Counted from the first letter of the stretch, positions 49,552-57,762 are shown. The stretch: DNA of 64,000 nucleotides from Mycobacterium decipiens (GCF_963853665.1 NZ_OY970459.1:5022001-5086000), one strand, 5' to 3'. Numbers and translations: made by a program. The notes: generated by a model from the sequence alone, not told the origin.

Positions 49552-49842
49552 CTAGATGCCCCACTTGGCGGCTTCGGCCCCGTCGCGGGCCAGCATGGCC
49601 ATGGTGTTGGCCTCATGCGTGCCGGCCATCGAATGATAGGCCCGCATCAGATCCTCCATCGCCTGATTCCACTGCGCCTGCCAACCCTGATAGGTCAACC
49701 CGGTATCCCCCTGCCAGGCACTGGACAGTACCGCCTGCTCGCTGGCGATATCGGCCCCCAAGCTCTGCAGCGTGCCCGCATAACCCGACATGTCCCCGGC
49801 ATGGGCCATCATCGCCGGGTAGTTGTACATAATCTGCGACAT
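49552..49842 (-). CDS. EsxH/EsxR-like WXG100 protein
   Basis: 96 aa from the ATG at 49842 (a GTG directly before it is also in frame). [20 protein letters not shown], the WxG turn as [15 protein letters not shown], and end [12 protein letters not shown] are those of the ESX-3 substrate family EsxH/EsxR (TB10.4). The usual end is AAKWGG; here the last residue is Ile. Starts 11 bases after the EsxG-like stop, so the pair is co-expressed and should form a heterodimer secreted by a type VII system. Confidence 0.95.
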   Translation of the reverse strand: MSQIMYNYPAMMAHAGDMSGYAGTLQSLGADIASEQAVLSSAWQGDTGLTYQGWQAQWNQAMEDLMRAYHSMAGTHEANTMAMLARDGAEAAKWGI

Positions 49843-49853
49843 CACAAACCCTT

Positions 49854-50147
49854 TCAGAAACCCGTGTAACTGGACGCGGCGGCGGCATCGGCGGCCACAT
49901 AGGTGCCCGCGGCCTCACCGAAGTTGGCCTGCGCGACTTCCAGCAGTTCATTCACCTTGGCGGCCGCGACCACAAACCGGGCATGGGCGGCCTGAAACGC
50001 CGCCGCGGACTCCCCTTGGTGAAACGCCTGCGCCGACATCGCCGACTGCTCGGCCTGACTAATCGTGTGCCGCATCAACCCCGCCTTGGCGGCAAACGCC
50101 GACTGCGACGCCACCAACTGCGGAATATGGGCATCCAACAAACTCAT
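49854..50147 (-). CDS. EsxG/EsxS-like WXG100 partner
   Basis: 97 aa. [39 protein letters not shown] and the end [15 protein letters not shown] match EsxG/EsxS. Like EsxG it lacks a true WxG and has HQG in the turn; the tail has the YxxxD secretion signal (YVAAD). Lies 63 bases downstream of PPE copy C, as esxG follows PPE4 in ESX-3. Confidence 0.95.
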   Translation of the reverse strand: MSLLDAHIPQLVASQSAFAAKAGLMRHTISQAEQSAMSAQAFHQGESAAAFQAAHARFVVAAAKVNELLEVAQANFGEAAGTYVAADAAAASSYTGF

Positions 50148-50210
50148 GAGTGATCCTCTCGGTTAGCTTTGCAATTGCCTACTATCACGTTGCCCGCCGC
50201 ACCAACGCGG

Positions 50211-51440
50211 CTAACTCGCGGCGCCAAGCAAATTCTGCACCCAGGTAACTGGCAGCAGCGGCACCTGCGGAGCCCCGCTGAACTCGCCATGACCCAATAC
50301 CGTCAACCCCGCAGGCCGGGCAACCGACGCCTTGCCAGCGGTCCCGGCAAAGCCCAACGGGCCAGCACCCTGATGCGATGCCACCGCCGAGGCCAGCTTG
50401 TCCCCCGGGGCCACGGCCGGCGACCAGGCCGCCACCGGGCGCACCGCAGCAGACTCACCCAACGCCGGCGCCAGCCGTGTTGCGCCAGCCGCCGCGTCCG
50501 CCTCCACCTGCCCGACTTCGATCTCGACCGGCTCCGCGTCCACACTCGCGAGGTACTGGCCAATACCGATCGGCAACGCGGTCGACAACGAAGTCGCCGT
50601 CGGCACCGCAATCAACGTGCCGGCCAGCACAAATGGCGATGCGGCCAGCAGGAGCGGAGGGCCCACGATGATCGCCAAGGCCGCGGCGATGACCGCAACG
50701 AAGAACCCGATAATCGAAAAGACGATCGCGTACGCGAGGATCAGGATTGGTAGGACGATCGCGATGATGATCGCGTATCCGACGATCGCGAACAGTATCT
50801 CGCCCAATATGGCCAGGATCTGCAGAATTATCACAATCCAAACCGGGAGGGCGTCCACACCGGTGGGGGCGGCCGAAAGGGGGCTGGCTGCGCCAACAAC
50901 GCGTCTGAGCACTTTGGGCGCCCGTGTGGTGCGTGGTGCCGACGCCACCGCAATCCCCGAGACGTCCTCATACTCGCCCATCGTGGTGGCCGCCTGGACC
51001 CACATGCGGGCATAGGCGGCCTCATTCACAGCGATTGGAATCGTGTTGATTCCAAATAGGTTCGTCGCCGACAGCGCCGCATGAGTGGCGTGGTTGGCGG
51101 CCAGCTCCGGCAACGTCGGCATCGCCGCCAGCGCGGTGGTATATGCCGTGGCCACCAGCTCCTGCTGGGCGGCCATCCCCGCGCTGTCGGCGCTGGTCTT
51201 GGTCAGCCAGGCCAGATAGGGCAGGTGAGCGGCCGTATAGGAGTCCGCGCTCGGGCCCTCCCAGGCCCCGGTCTGCACCGCGCCGAGCACTTCAGTGAGT
51301 TCTTCAGCCGCCGAAGCGTATTCGGCGCTCAGCGACGTCCACGCCGCCGCAGCCGCCTGTAATGGAGCGGGGCCCGGACCGCTGCTCAGCAACGCCGAAG
51401 GCACCTCCGGCGGCACGCCAAGCCAGAAGGGCGTCGTCAT
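50211..51440 (-). CDS. PPE protein (PPE4-like), copy C
   Basis: 409 aa and the only copy with intact PE and Esx neighbours. Same PPE domain and C-terminus as A and B. The core ([20 protein letters not shown], then [18 protein letters not shown]) differs from A only in one stretch; from [20 protein letters not shown] onward it equals A. The start overlaps the PE stop by 4 bases (ATGA), so PE and PPE are coupled and probably secreted as a dimer. Confidence 0.92.
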   Translation of the reverse strand: MTTPFWLGVPPEVPSALLSSGPGPAPLQAAAAAWTSLSAEYASAAEELTEVLGAVQTGAWEGPSADSYTAAHLPYLAWLTKTSADSAGMAAQQELVATAYTTALAAMPTLPELAANHATHAALSATNLFGINTIPIAVNEAAYARMWVQAATTMGEYEDVSGIAVASAPRTTRAPKVLRRVVGAASPLSAAPTGVDALPVWIVIILQILAILGEILFAIVGYAIIIAIVLPILILAYAIVFSIIGFFVAVIAAALAIIVGPPLLLAASPFVLAGTLIAVPTATSLSTALPIGIGQYLASVDAEPVEIEVGQVEADAAAGATRLAPALGESAAVRPVAAWSPAVAPGDKLASAVASHQGAGPLGFAGTAGKASVARPAGLTVLGHGEFSGAPQVPLLPVTWVQNLLGAAS

Positions 51441-51751
51441 CGCGATCCGCCTGGCGCCAGGTACGACGACGCCGCCACGGCGTCGCCGACCACGTAGCTG
51501 GCACCAGACTCACCGACACCGACCCCGGAACGACCGAGCTCCTCGATTCCTTCCGTCACCACGGCGGCGTGTTCGTCACCCAGAGCGCTGAACTCGAGGC
51601 CGGCCTGCAGCGACACCGGATCGGCCGCCGGCGGCGCCACCGCCGTGATCAGCGGCGCCGCCACGGCCTGCGCAGCCGCCAACCGAGCGGTCAGCGCCTC
51701 CACTGCCACGCCGGCCGCCGCCAAACCTTCGGGAACCACTCGCAGCGTCAC
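51437..51751 (-). CDS. PE protein (PE5-like)
   Basis: 104 aa from the GTG at 51751. [20 protein letters not shown] and [19 protein letters not shown] follow PE5 of the ESX-3 locus closely; PE proteins without the PGRS tail partner a PPE through a helical bundle. The YxxxD/E secretion signal is YVVGD. A longer reading to 51781 adds [10 protein letters not shown], which is not conserved. First gene of the intact cassette PE-PPE-EsxG-EsxH. Confidence 0.92.
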   Translation of the reverse strand: MTLRVVPEGLAAAGVAVEALTARLAAAQAVAAPLITAVAPPAADPVSLQAGLEFSALGDEHAAVVTEGIEELGRSGVGVGESGASYVVGDAVAASSYLAPGGSR

Positions 51752-51822
51752 TACCGGTACTCCTCGGTTCTCACCGACCAACCACGGCCGAAGGCCGCTC
51801 AGTCAACGGACTGGGGCTGGAT

Positions 51823-51928
51823 CACACACATAACGGACTATAAATTTCGTGCAATATAACCGTTGTCAATCATTCCGGTAGGCTACGGTTCCGTAGGTTT
51901 ATCCGGCAAATTGACATACGGCTTCGTA
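51823..51928 (-). promoter_or_regulatory. Probable PE-cassette promoter with two palindromes (copy C)
   Basis: On the minus strand TTGACA (51864-51869 on plus) and TATAGT (near 51835) may form a promoter, although the spacing is long. Upstream of it are the palindromes CTACGG-TT-CCGTAG (51883-51896) and TACG-GCTT-CGTA (51917-51928), 33 bp apart centre to centre. The same set occurs at 47575-47677 and partly at 53606-53637. Confidence 0.5.
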
Positions 51929-51966
51929 GGTTATACAGCTTCACCCATTCGGCAAAGCGAACAGGG

Positions 51967-53019
51967 CTACGCCGACCGCGGCCTCGCGTTTTGGCCGTGA
52001 TTGCGCGCCGGGACCGCGACCATGCACCTTGGTGCAGGCCAGCGCAGCCGCCCAAGCAGGTCACTAGGTGGGTTCGTGTGCCCGTCCAGCCACTGTGTCG
52101 ACAACGGATTCAATGCCATCAGCGCGCTGCGGTGATTGCCGTCGTGCGGGATTAAGCCGGCCGGCGACACGGTGCCGCCGAGCCGTGCGCCGGTCCGAAC
52201 TGCGCAAGCGGCCGCCAAAGTGCGACCTGTTCCGCCGCGGGCGATCTCGAGCACCGTCCAGATCTCACGCGCCGGATGGGACCGGATCGCGGCTAGGGTA
52301 TCGGGCAACGCGTCATCTACGTTGATCCGGTACGCCGCAACATAATCCCCGATCCCCTGCACAATGTGGCGCTGAACCCCGCGCCAGGTCTCGTGCGCAG
52401 ATCGACCGAGCAGCGGGGGGATGTCGTCGGGCCCGGCCATGCTGACTGCCCACCCGATCTCGCGGAGGTGGTCCGCTAGCCGGCGGGCAGCGACCTGCGT
52501 GGTCTCGCGCAGCGGGAAGCACGGCGAGCGGGCCTGCAGTGCCGTCAGGTTGTCGGCGGCGGACACGGTCAATCCGATCCAAGTCCGCCTATCAGTTCCA
52601 ATGTCACGGTTGGTAATTCGGATCTTGTCCGCGCGGATGCCGTAACGGTTCAGGTAGCCGGCGATCACCGGCAGCGGAAGCCAGTCGGTGCCGGCGGTGA
52701 GCGGCCGGATTCGTAGCAGCGCAGTCGCCTTTGCGTCGATTCTTGCTTCGGTTGCCGGCCGCCGGTGCTGCCGGGTCATTCGTCGTTGGCGACGCACCAT
52801 CGCCAGCCGGCGGTGCAGGATCGTGGTGAGGTGCAGGCCACGCCACCAACTGAACAACACAATCGCAACGACAGCGCCGACGCCAAGTACCCGCTGGTCG
52901 TGTGGTGACCGCCAAGGACACGCCATAGCCGCGGGCACCACCGCCAGCAACGCCAGGGTGGTCCGGCCGGTTCCCGGCCAGACAATGGTGCGCGGGCCGG
53001 CGAAGGCGAACCGGGTCAC
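51967..53019 (-). CDS. EccE-like type VII secretion membrane protein (EccE3 paralogue)
   Basis: 350 aa from the GTG at 53019. Two N-terminal TM helices (TLALLAVVPAAMACPW and VLGVGAVVAIVLFSWWRG) are followed by LHRRLAMVRRQRR and a cytoplasmic domain with YLNRYGIRADKIRIT, RTWIGLTVSAADNLTALQAR, ARRLADHLREIGW, ETWRGVQ and the end ALMALNPLSTQWLDG. These blocks match what I recall of EccE3 (Rv0292, 331 aa). EccE sits at the periphery of the ESX membrane complex. Here it stands without eccB, eccC, eccD or mycP nearby. The start overlaps a TGA of an upstream frame (GTGA), as if a coupled gene once preceded it. No EccE gene is at this place in H37Rv. Confidence 0.85.
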   Translation of the reverse strand: MTRFAFAGPRTIVWPGTGRTTLALLAVVPAAMACPWRSPHDQRVLGVGAVVAIVLFSWWRGLHLTTILHRRLAMVRRQRRMTRQHRRPATEARIDAKATALLRIRPLTAGTDWLPLPVIAGYLNRYGIRADKIRITNRDIGTDRRTWIGLTVSAADNLTALQARSPCFPLRETTQVAARRLADHLREIGWAVSMAGPDDIPPLLGRSAHETWRGVQRHIVQGIGDYVAAYRINVDDALPDTLAAIRSHPAREIWTVLEIARGGTGRTLAAACAVRTGARLGGTVSPAGLIPHDGNHRSALMALNPLSTQWLDGHTNPPSDLLGRLRWPAPRCMVAVPARNHGQNARPRSA

Positions 53020-53078
53020 GAACCGGCTCGTTTCATCGGGCCTGCCGCTCCGCGACGGCGCACCACCCTCTCATCGGG

Positions 53079-53276
53079 TCAGCCTCCGTCGCCTCGGCGG
53101 CGGCGACGCCATCGGCGGACGGCGCGCACATTCGCGGCGGTTGCGCCCTCCGCCGAGCGGCCCGGATCGCGCTCTGCGCCATCCCGATCCCCGGTGGCGA
53201 TTGGCAGCGCCCATGGAATGGTCCCCGCCCCAATGGTTTCGGCGATGAGCCAGGTCTCGTAGACGGTAAGCCCGAC
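53079..53276 (-). pseudogene. EspG3-like 5' remnant
   Basis: The frame reads VGLTVYETWLIAETIGAGTI and PWALPIATGDRD, resembling the EspG start (ELTTDQAWCLADVLGAGSFP and WVLAI in EspG3 as I recall). Similarity ends near 53181, after about 32 residues; the rest of the frame is Arg-rich noise up to a stop at 53079. It sits just downstream of the EsxH-like remnant, exactly where espG3 follows esxH. The 60 bases up to the EccE start are not recognised. Confidence 0.65.
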
Positions 53277-53335
53277 AATCTGGCCAGACTCGCACCCCGA
53301 GCTCTCCTGCCGCCTTTGGCGGCGTCGTCGCCACG

Positions 53336-53533
53336 CTAGCCGCCCCATTTGGCGGCTTCGGCGAGGTCGCGCGCGTTAATCGGCCGGTTCGACTGGGCCT
53401 GCCAGCCCTGATAGGCCATCCCAGTCACCCCGCCAGGCATTTGCCAGCGCGGCCTGCTCACTGGCGAGCGGTCAGCGCCTCCACCGCCGCACCGGCCGCT
53501 GCCAAACCTTCGCCAAACCACTCGCAGCGCCAC
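53336..53533 (-). pseudogene. PE5-like start fused to EsxH-like end
   Basis: GTG at 53533 begins MALRVV as in the PE gene. After a frameshift [17 protein letters not shown] continues, then directly ASEQAALANAWRGD of an EsxH-like protein, another shift, and TGMAYQGWQAQSNR...AEAAKWGG-stop. One deletion therefore joined PE codon ~23 to EsxH codon ~32, removing the PPE and esxG genes between them; a second removed EsxH residues before AEAAKWGG. Confidence 0.75.
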
Positions 53534-53605
53534 TGTTCACGCTCCCTCCCGGGCACCTACGAAGTGACATGCGTCAGCACAAATAATCCACAGATAATTG
53601 CATCT

Positions 53606-53637
53606 GTCAACTATTGCACATGTCTACGGTTACGTAG
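53606..53637 (-). promoter_or_regulatory. Remnant of the PE-cassette promoter
   Basis: TGTCAA (minus-strand TTGACA) at about 53606 and the palindrome CTACG-GTTA-CGTAG at 53624-53637 recur in the same order and distance as upstream of the intact PE gene. It is the expected promoter of the degraded first cassette. Confidence 0.45.
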
Positions 53638-53693
53638 CCGAAAGCGACGCCTCGGTAGGTTGTTCTGGCACGACAAGGCTGAGCGGTCGTTGC

Positions 53694-55052
53694 TCACAGA
53701 CCGACCGCGCGCTCCAGTTCCTTCAACGAGGTCTCCAGATGGCTGAGCACCCGTTGCAAGTGTGGAACACTGCGGCGGCACCCCACGAGCCCGAAGTCGA
53801 GGCTATCGGCGGTGCTGGTCAGCGTGATGTTAAGCGCTTGTCCGTTAAGCACCAGCGACATTGGATAGTTTCCAACCAACCGGGCACCGTTGAGATACAG
53901 CGGTGTGCGCGCCCCGGGCACGTTCGATATGCACACGTTGAACGGCGGCGGCGTGGCCTTGGCCATGCCCGGCAGGGTGTTGAGCGCGGCCGGGCTCAGC
54001 AGCAACAGGGACAATGCCATCGCCTGGGCCCGCGGCAATTGCGATAGCACGTTCTTGTTTCCGCGCATCGAGGCGTGGATGGCATCCAGGCGGTCCGCTG
54101 GATCGTCGAGATGGGTGGCCAGATTGCATAACACGGCGCCGACCATGTTGCCACCGACTGAGTCACGCGCGTTGCGCAGGCTCACCGGAACCATGGCAAC
54201 CAGCGGTGTGTCGGGCAGCGCATCGTTGTCGTCCAGATATTCGCGAAGCGCGCCGGCACACATCGCCAGCACCACGTCGTTGATGCTCACCCCGGCCGCG
54301 TCTTTGACCGACGTGACCCGGTCCAACGGCCACGACTGCGCCGCACAGCGCCGCGCTCCCCCGACGGCGACATTGAGCATAGTGCGAGGGGCCCCGAAAG
54401 GCAGCGTCAACTGTTGTTCCAGCAGCGCAGAACATGCCAATCGAAGCGCAGGCGGAGCAAGTGCCGCAACGGATCCCAGCGCTCCCCCGATTTGCTGCAG
54501 CAGGCTGCGGCTGTCCTGCGCGCGAACCATGCGTTGCGGGACCGGCATCCAGGCCGTGCGGAACGCGCCGTCGATGGGATCGGTGTTCATCGTCTGCCGC
54601 ATCAGCGCGAGTCCGGATACCCCGTCGACCAGTGCGTGGTGCATCTTCGAATAAACGGCAAAGCGTCCGTCCTTGAGGCCCTCGATCACGTGTGTTTCCC
54701 ATAGCGGACGGTGCCTGTCGAGCAGATTGGAGTGCAGCCGCGACGTCAGCTCCAATAGCTCACGCACCCGACCCGGCGCCGGCAGCGCAGACCGCCGCAC
54801 GTGGTAACCGAGGTCGACGTCATCGTCGGACGACCAACCAAGACCGGTCAGTGCACCATGAAACGACAAGGGGCGCTTACGAAATAGCGGTGCTACCGCA
54901 CGGCAGTTCAGCATCGCCCGGTGGGTTTCGCGCACAAACCCGCGCCCCGCCCCCTCCGGTGGGGTGAACAGCTGCAGCGCACCGACGTGCAGCGGATGCT
55001 CTCGCGACTCGGCCGACAAGAACAGCGCATCGATCGGTGCCATCAGTTCCAC
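53694..55052 (-). CDS. Wax ester synthase/diacylglycerol acyltransferase (Rv3740c-like)
   Basis: 452 aa. Active site KMHHALVDGVSGLAL (HHxxxDG), LMAPIDALFLSAESREHPLH at the start, PLWETHVIEGL and FNVCISNVPGA. Same family as the tgs2-like gene at 41513 but clearly a different paralogue. Lies 25 bases downstream of the monooxygenase gene, so the two form an operon whose promoter carries the operator at 56694. Likely makes triacylglycerol or wax esters. Confidence 0.93.
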   Translation of the reverse strand: MELMAPIDALFLSAESREHPLHVGALQLFTPPEGAGRGFVRETHRAMLNCRAVAPLFRKRPLSFHGALTGLGWSSDDDVDLGYHVRRSALPAPGRVRELLELTSRLHSNLLDRHRPLWETHVIEGLKDGRFAVYSKMHHALVDGVSGLALMRQTMNTDPIDGAFRTAWMPVPQRMVRAQDSRSLLQQIGGALGSVAALAPPALRLACSALLEQQLTLPFGAPRTMLNVAVGGARRCAAQSWPLDRVTSVKDAAGVSINDVVLAMCAGALREYLDDNDALPDTPLVAMVPVSLRNARDSVGGNMVGAVLCNLATHLDDPADRLDAIHASMRGNKNVLSQLPRAQAMALSLLLLSPAALNTLPGMAKATPPPFNVCISNVPGARTPLYLNGARLVGNYPMSLVLNGQALNITLTSTADSLDFGLVGCRRSVPHLQRVLSHLETSLKELERAVGL

Positions 55053-55077
55053 GCTTGCTCCTTGTAATGCTTGGCCG

Positions 55078-56598
55078 TCAGCCGGCCAGCGCCGGCTGCG
55101 GCATAGCGCCCGCAGTCAACGTCGAAAAACGCAGGTGGTCATCGACGACCGGGCCCTCGCGCAACATCTTTCGGTCCGCGCGGTAATCCATGCAGGTCTG
55201 CCAAGGTCCTTCCGCACCCTGCCGGGGTAACAGGCCGGCTGCTCGCTTGACGTAACCGGACGAGACTCCCATCAATGGCCGGGTGGGCATATCTCCGGGC
55301 AGCTGCGGGTAGCAGATGGTGTGCCCGTGAGCGTCCATGTGCGCCAACAGCCGGCAGAAGTGTTCGCACACCAGCCCGACTTTCAGCGTCCACGACGAGT
55401 TGGTGTAGCCAAAGACATACGCGAAGTTGGGCATGTCGCTGAGCAGAAATCCCTTGAACGCCACCTTCTCTGAAGTGTTGACGGCCACACCGTCGACCGA
55501 GAGGTTGATGCCACCGAAGGCCAGCAGGTTAAGGCCGGTCGCGGTGACGATGATGTCGGCTTCCAATTCGCGTCCGGACTGCAGCCGAATTCCTTTCTCG
55601 GTGAAGGTGTCAATCCGGTCGGTGACCACCGAGGCCCGGCCATCGCGGATGGCCTTGAACATGTCGGCGTCCGGCACCGCACACAGGCGTTGGTCCCATG
55701 GGTTGTAGGCCGGCCTGAAGTGCTCGTCAACCGGGAACCCGGTCGGCAGCTGTTTGGCGTTGAGATGGCGGATAAGTCGTCGTGCGGCGCGCGGATACCC
55801 CTGGCACAACCGCCATACCAGCCGCTGCTTGGCGATGTTCTTGCGCCGGGTGACGGCATAGGCCCGATCGCGGCCGATCAATTTGGGCAGGGTATTGGCG
55901 ATGCGGTCCTCCGACGGCACCGGCACGATATAGGTCGGCGAGCGCTGCAACATGGTGACCTGACCGGCGGTCTGGGCCATCGCCGGCACCAGCGTGACAG
56001 CGGTCGCGCCGCTGCCGATGATCACCACCCGTTTGCCACGGTAGTCCAGGTCGTCGGGCCAGTGCTGCGGGTGCACAATCTGTCCCGCAAACCGCTCCCG
56101 GCCAGGGAACTCCGGGGTGTATCCCTCGTCGTAGCGGTAGTAGCCGCTGGCGCAGAACAACCATCCACAACTCATGGTGACGCGTTCGCCAGCGTCTCGA
56201 CCGGCGGCGTAGCGCTCGATCTCCACCAGCCAGCGGGCGTCCTCGGAGGACCAAGCCGCGTTGATCACCTTGTGGCGGAAACGAATCGCCTTCTCGATGC
56301 CGTTCTCAGCCACCGTCTCCCGAAGGTAGGACATGATCGCGTCCGCACTGGCAATCGCCTTGTCGTTCTCCCACGCCTTGAACTCGTAGCTGAACGTGTG
56401 CAGATCGGAGTCCGACCGAATTCCCGGATACCGGAAGAGGTCCCACGTTCCACCGATGTCGGCGCGGGCCTCCAATATTGCGAACGTCCTGGCCGGCTGC
56501 ATCTTCTGCAGGTAGTAGGCAGCGCCAATGCCTGAGATGCCGGCGCCAACGATCAACACATCGATGTGTTCGATGCTGCTGGTGTGCTTGGAGTTCAC
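55078..56598 (-). CDS. FAD-containing monooxygenase (Baeyer-Villiger/MymA type), intact
   Basis: 506 aa from the GTG at 56598. FAD motif VLIVGAGISGIGAAYYL, family fingerprint FAGQIVHPQHWPDDL (FxGxxxHxxxW/D), NADP motif VVIIGSGATAVTL, and VTATGLNLLAFGG. Resembles MymA (Rv3083) and EthA-type enzymes. In H37Rv the equivalent appears as two short genes (Rv3741c and Rv3742c); here the frame is whole. Upstream is the tandem direct-repeat operator shared with the AraC gene, so VirS-like control is likely. Confidence 0.92.
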   Translation of the reverse strand: MNSKHTSSIEHIDVLIVGAGISGIGAAYYLQKMQPARTFAILEARADIGGTWDLFRYPGIRSDSDLHTFSYEFKAWENDKAIASADAIMSYLRETVAENGIEKAIRFRHKVINAAWSSEDARWLVEIERYAAGRDAGERVTMSCGWLFCASGYYRYDEGYTPEFPGRERFAGQIVHPQHWPDDLDYRGKRVVIIGSGATAVTLVPAMAQTAGQVTMLQRSPTYIVPVPSEDRIANTLPKLIGRDRAYAVTRRKNIAKQRLVWRLCQGYPRAARRLIRHLNAKQLPTGFPVDEHFRPAYNPWDQRLCAVPDADMFKAIRDGRASVVTDRIDTFTEKGIRLQSGRELEADIIVTATGLNLLAFGGINLSVDGVAVNTSEKVAFKGFLLSDMPNFAYVFGYTNSSWTLKVGLVCEHFCRLLAHMDAHGHTICYPQLPGDMPTRPLMGVSSGYVKRAAGLLPRQGAEGPWQTCMDYRADRKMLREGPVVDDHLRFSTLTAGAMPQPALAG

Positions 56599-56693
56599 GG
56601 TGCTTCCTGTTCGGGGTAGGACCGCCCGAGACTTCGTTGTCTGGGCGGGTGGTGGGAGCCACCGAACCCACTGTGCACCAGCACCTGGCCTTA

Positions 56694-56734
56694 GGTCTTG
56701 ACAATAGGAGACAACATTTTGACATTTCAAGACA
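56694..56734. promoter_or_regulatory. Tandem direct-repeat operator upstream of the monooxygenase operon
   Basis: Two TTGACA-N6-GACA units at 56698 and 56719 (21-bp period), preceded by GGTC, matching 43414-43454 in motif, spacing and orientation. The site ends about 95-135 bases upstream of the minus-strand monooxygenase start. No plus-strand gene follows, so a simple -35 reading of TTGACA does not explain it. Confidence 0.65.
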
Positions 56735-56820
56735 GGGGACCGGCTCGGTTGCCGTCACCGTACAACCGCCCGACGGCCATCCCGCGGACCAGGCAGGATC
56801 ATCGATTGTGACGTCTGGAA

Positions 56821-57666
56821 CTATTTAAGGTGGCCGAGAAGTAGGCCATTTGGGCCAAAATACTCCTCACGCCACTTTTGTAAAGCTTCGCTGTCGTCGA
56901 CATCGTCGGGATGAAAGCCAGGCTTAAGATAGACCAGTATTTTCCGGACAATGCCCTCAAAAAGGGGACTGCGAGGTAGAGCGATTAAGCTGCGCAGGGT
57001 TTTGATGGGGTGGCGCCAAGCCCACGAATCGGTCGCGATAGAGGCTAGGAGAAAGAAGATAGGGCCCCCCAGAAGAGTGAGGATCGCAACCATTGACAAG
57101 ATCCGCATTCGCTCCGTACCACCTACATATCGGTAAACATCGAACGCAACGGCCTTATGTTCCATCTCTTCAATTGCGTGCCAATTCAGCATTGCTCGCA
57201 CCTCGGGGTCGGTCAGTTGTTCTTGCACCCAAGGAGTGGTCAATGCCTGTTTCCCCAGAACCGCGGTGAAGTGTTCCATGGCTGCAGTGTCTGCTAGCAG
57301 TACTTTTCCGACCGTATCCGGAATGCGATCCAGGTTGCTCTTCACCAATTTGACAAGCCTGACGCCAACAGCACCGAGCACCCTCGTGACCCAGTATCCC
57401 ATTTGCTCTAGCGCACCGTTCAGATTGCGGTGTTGCATTCCGTGGTTCTTTTCCTGCCCGATGAATCCAGCCACTTGCTGCTTCAGTACAGGGTCGGTGA
57501 TTTGATCTGTGTAACGACGCACCGAGAGGACGAAACATTCCTCTCCCGATGGGAAAATTGCGGACAGTAGGGCAACGAGGTGGCTCAGCGCGATATCGCC
57601 GGCTACGAAATGTCTCTTGGACCGAGCCGAGTGCTCGAATGAAAATGCGATCCGACGAGTTTTCAC
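56821..57666 (-). CDS. Metal-dependent hydrolase-like protein (PF10118 type)
   Basis: 281 aa from the GTG at 57666; an open frame reaches 57762 but its first 32 residues look unconserved. Helical protein with acidic/His metal motifs SGEECFVLSVRRY, GFIGQEKNHGMQHRNLN, AMEHFTAVLGK and WHAIEEMEHKAVAFDVY, suggesting a di-metal site. One or two TM segments near RILSMVAILTLLGGPIFFLL. The gene is visibly more AT-rich than its neighbours, hinting at transfer. Role unknown. Confidence 0.78.
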   Translation of the reverse strand: MKTRRIAFSFEHSARSKRHFVAGDIALSHLVALLSAIFPSGEECFVLSVRRYTDQITDPVLKQQVAGFIGQEKNHGMQHRNLNGALEQMGYWVTRVLGAVGVRLVKLVKSNLDRIPDTVGKVLLADTAAMEHFTAVLGKQALTTPWVQEQLTDPEVRAMLNWHAIEEMEHKAVAFDVYRYVGGTERMRILSMVAILTLLGGPIFFLLASIATDSWAWRHPIKTLRSLIALPRSPLFEGIVRKILVYLKPGFHPDDVDDSEALQKWREEYFGPNGLLLGHLK

Positions 57667-57762
57667 TGCACGATCCACAGATGATTGCGGCCGGCTGTAC
57701 AGACCTGTATTCCACACGATTATCAACCTCTTTCGGCGATTTAGCGAAGCGTCGTACCGCAC

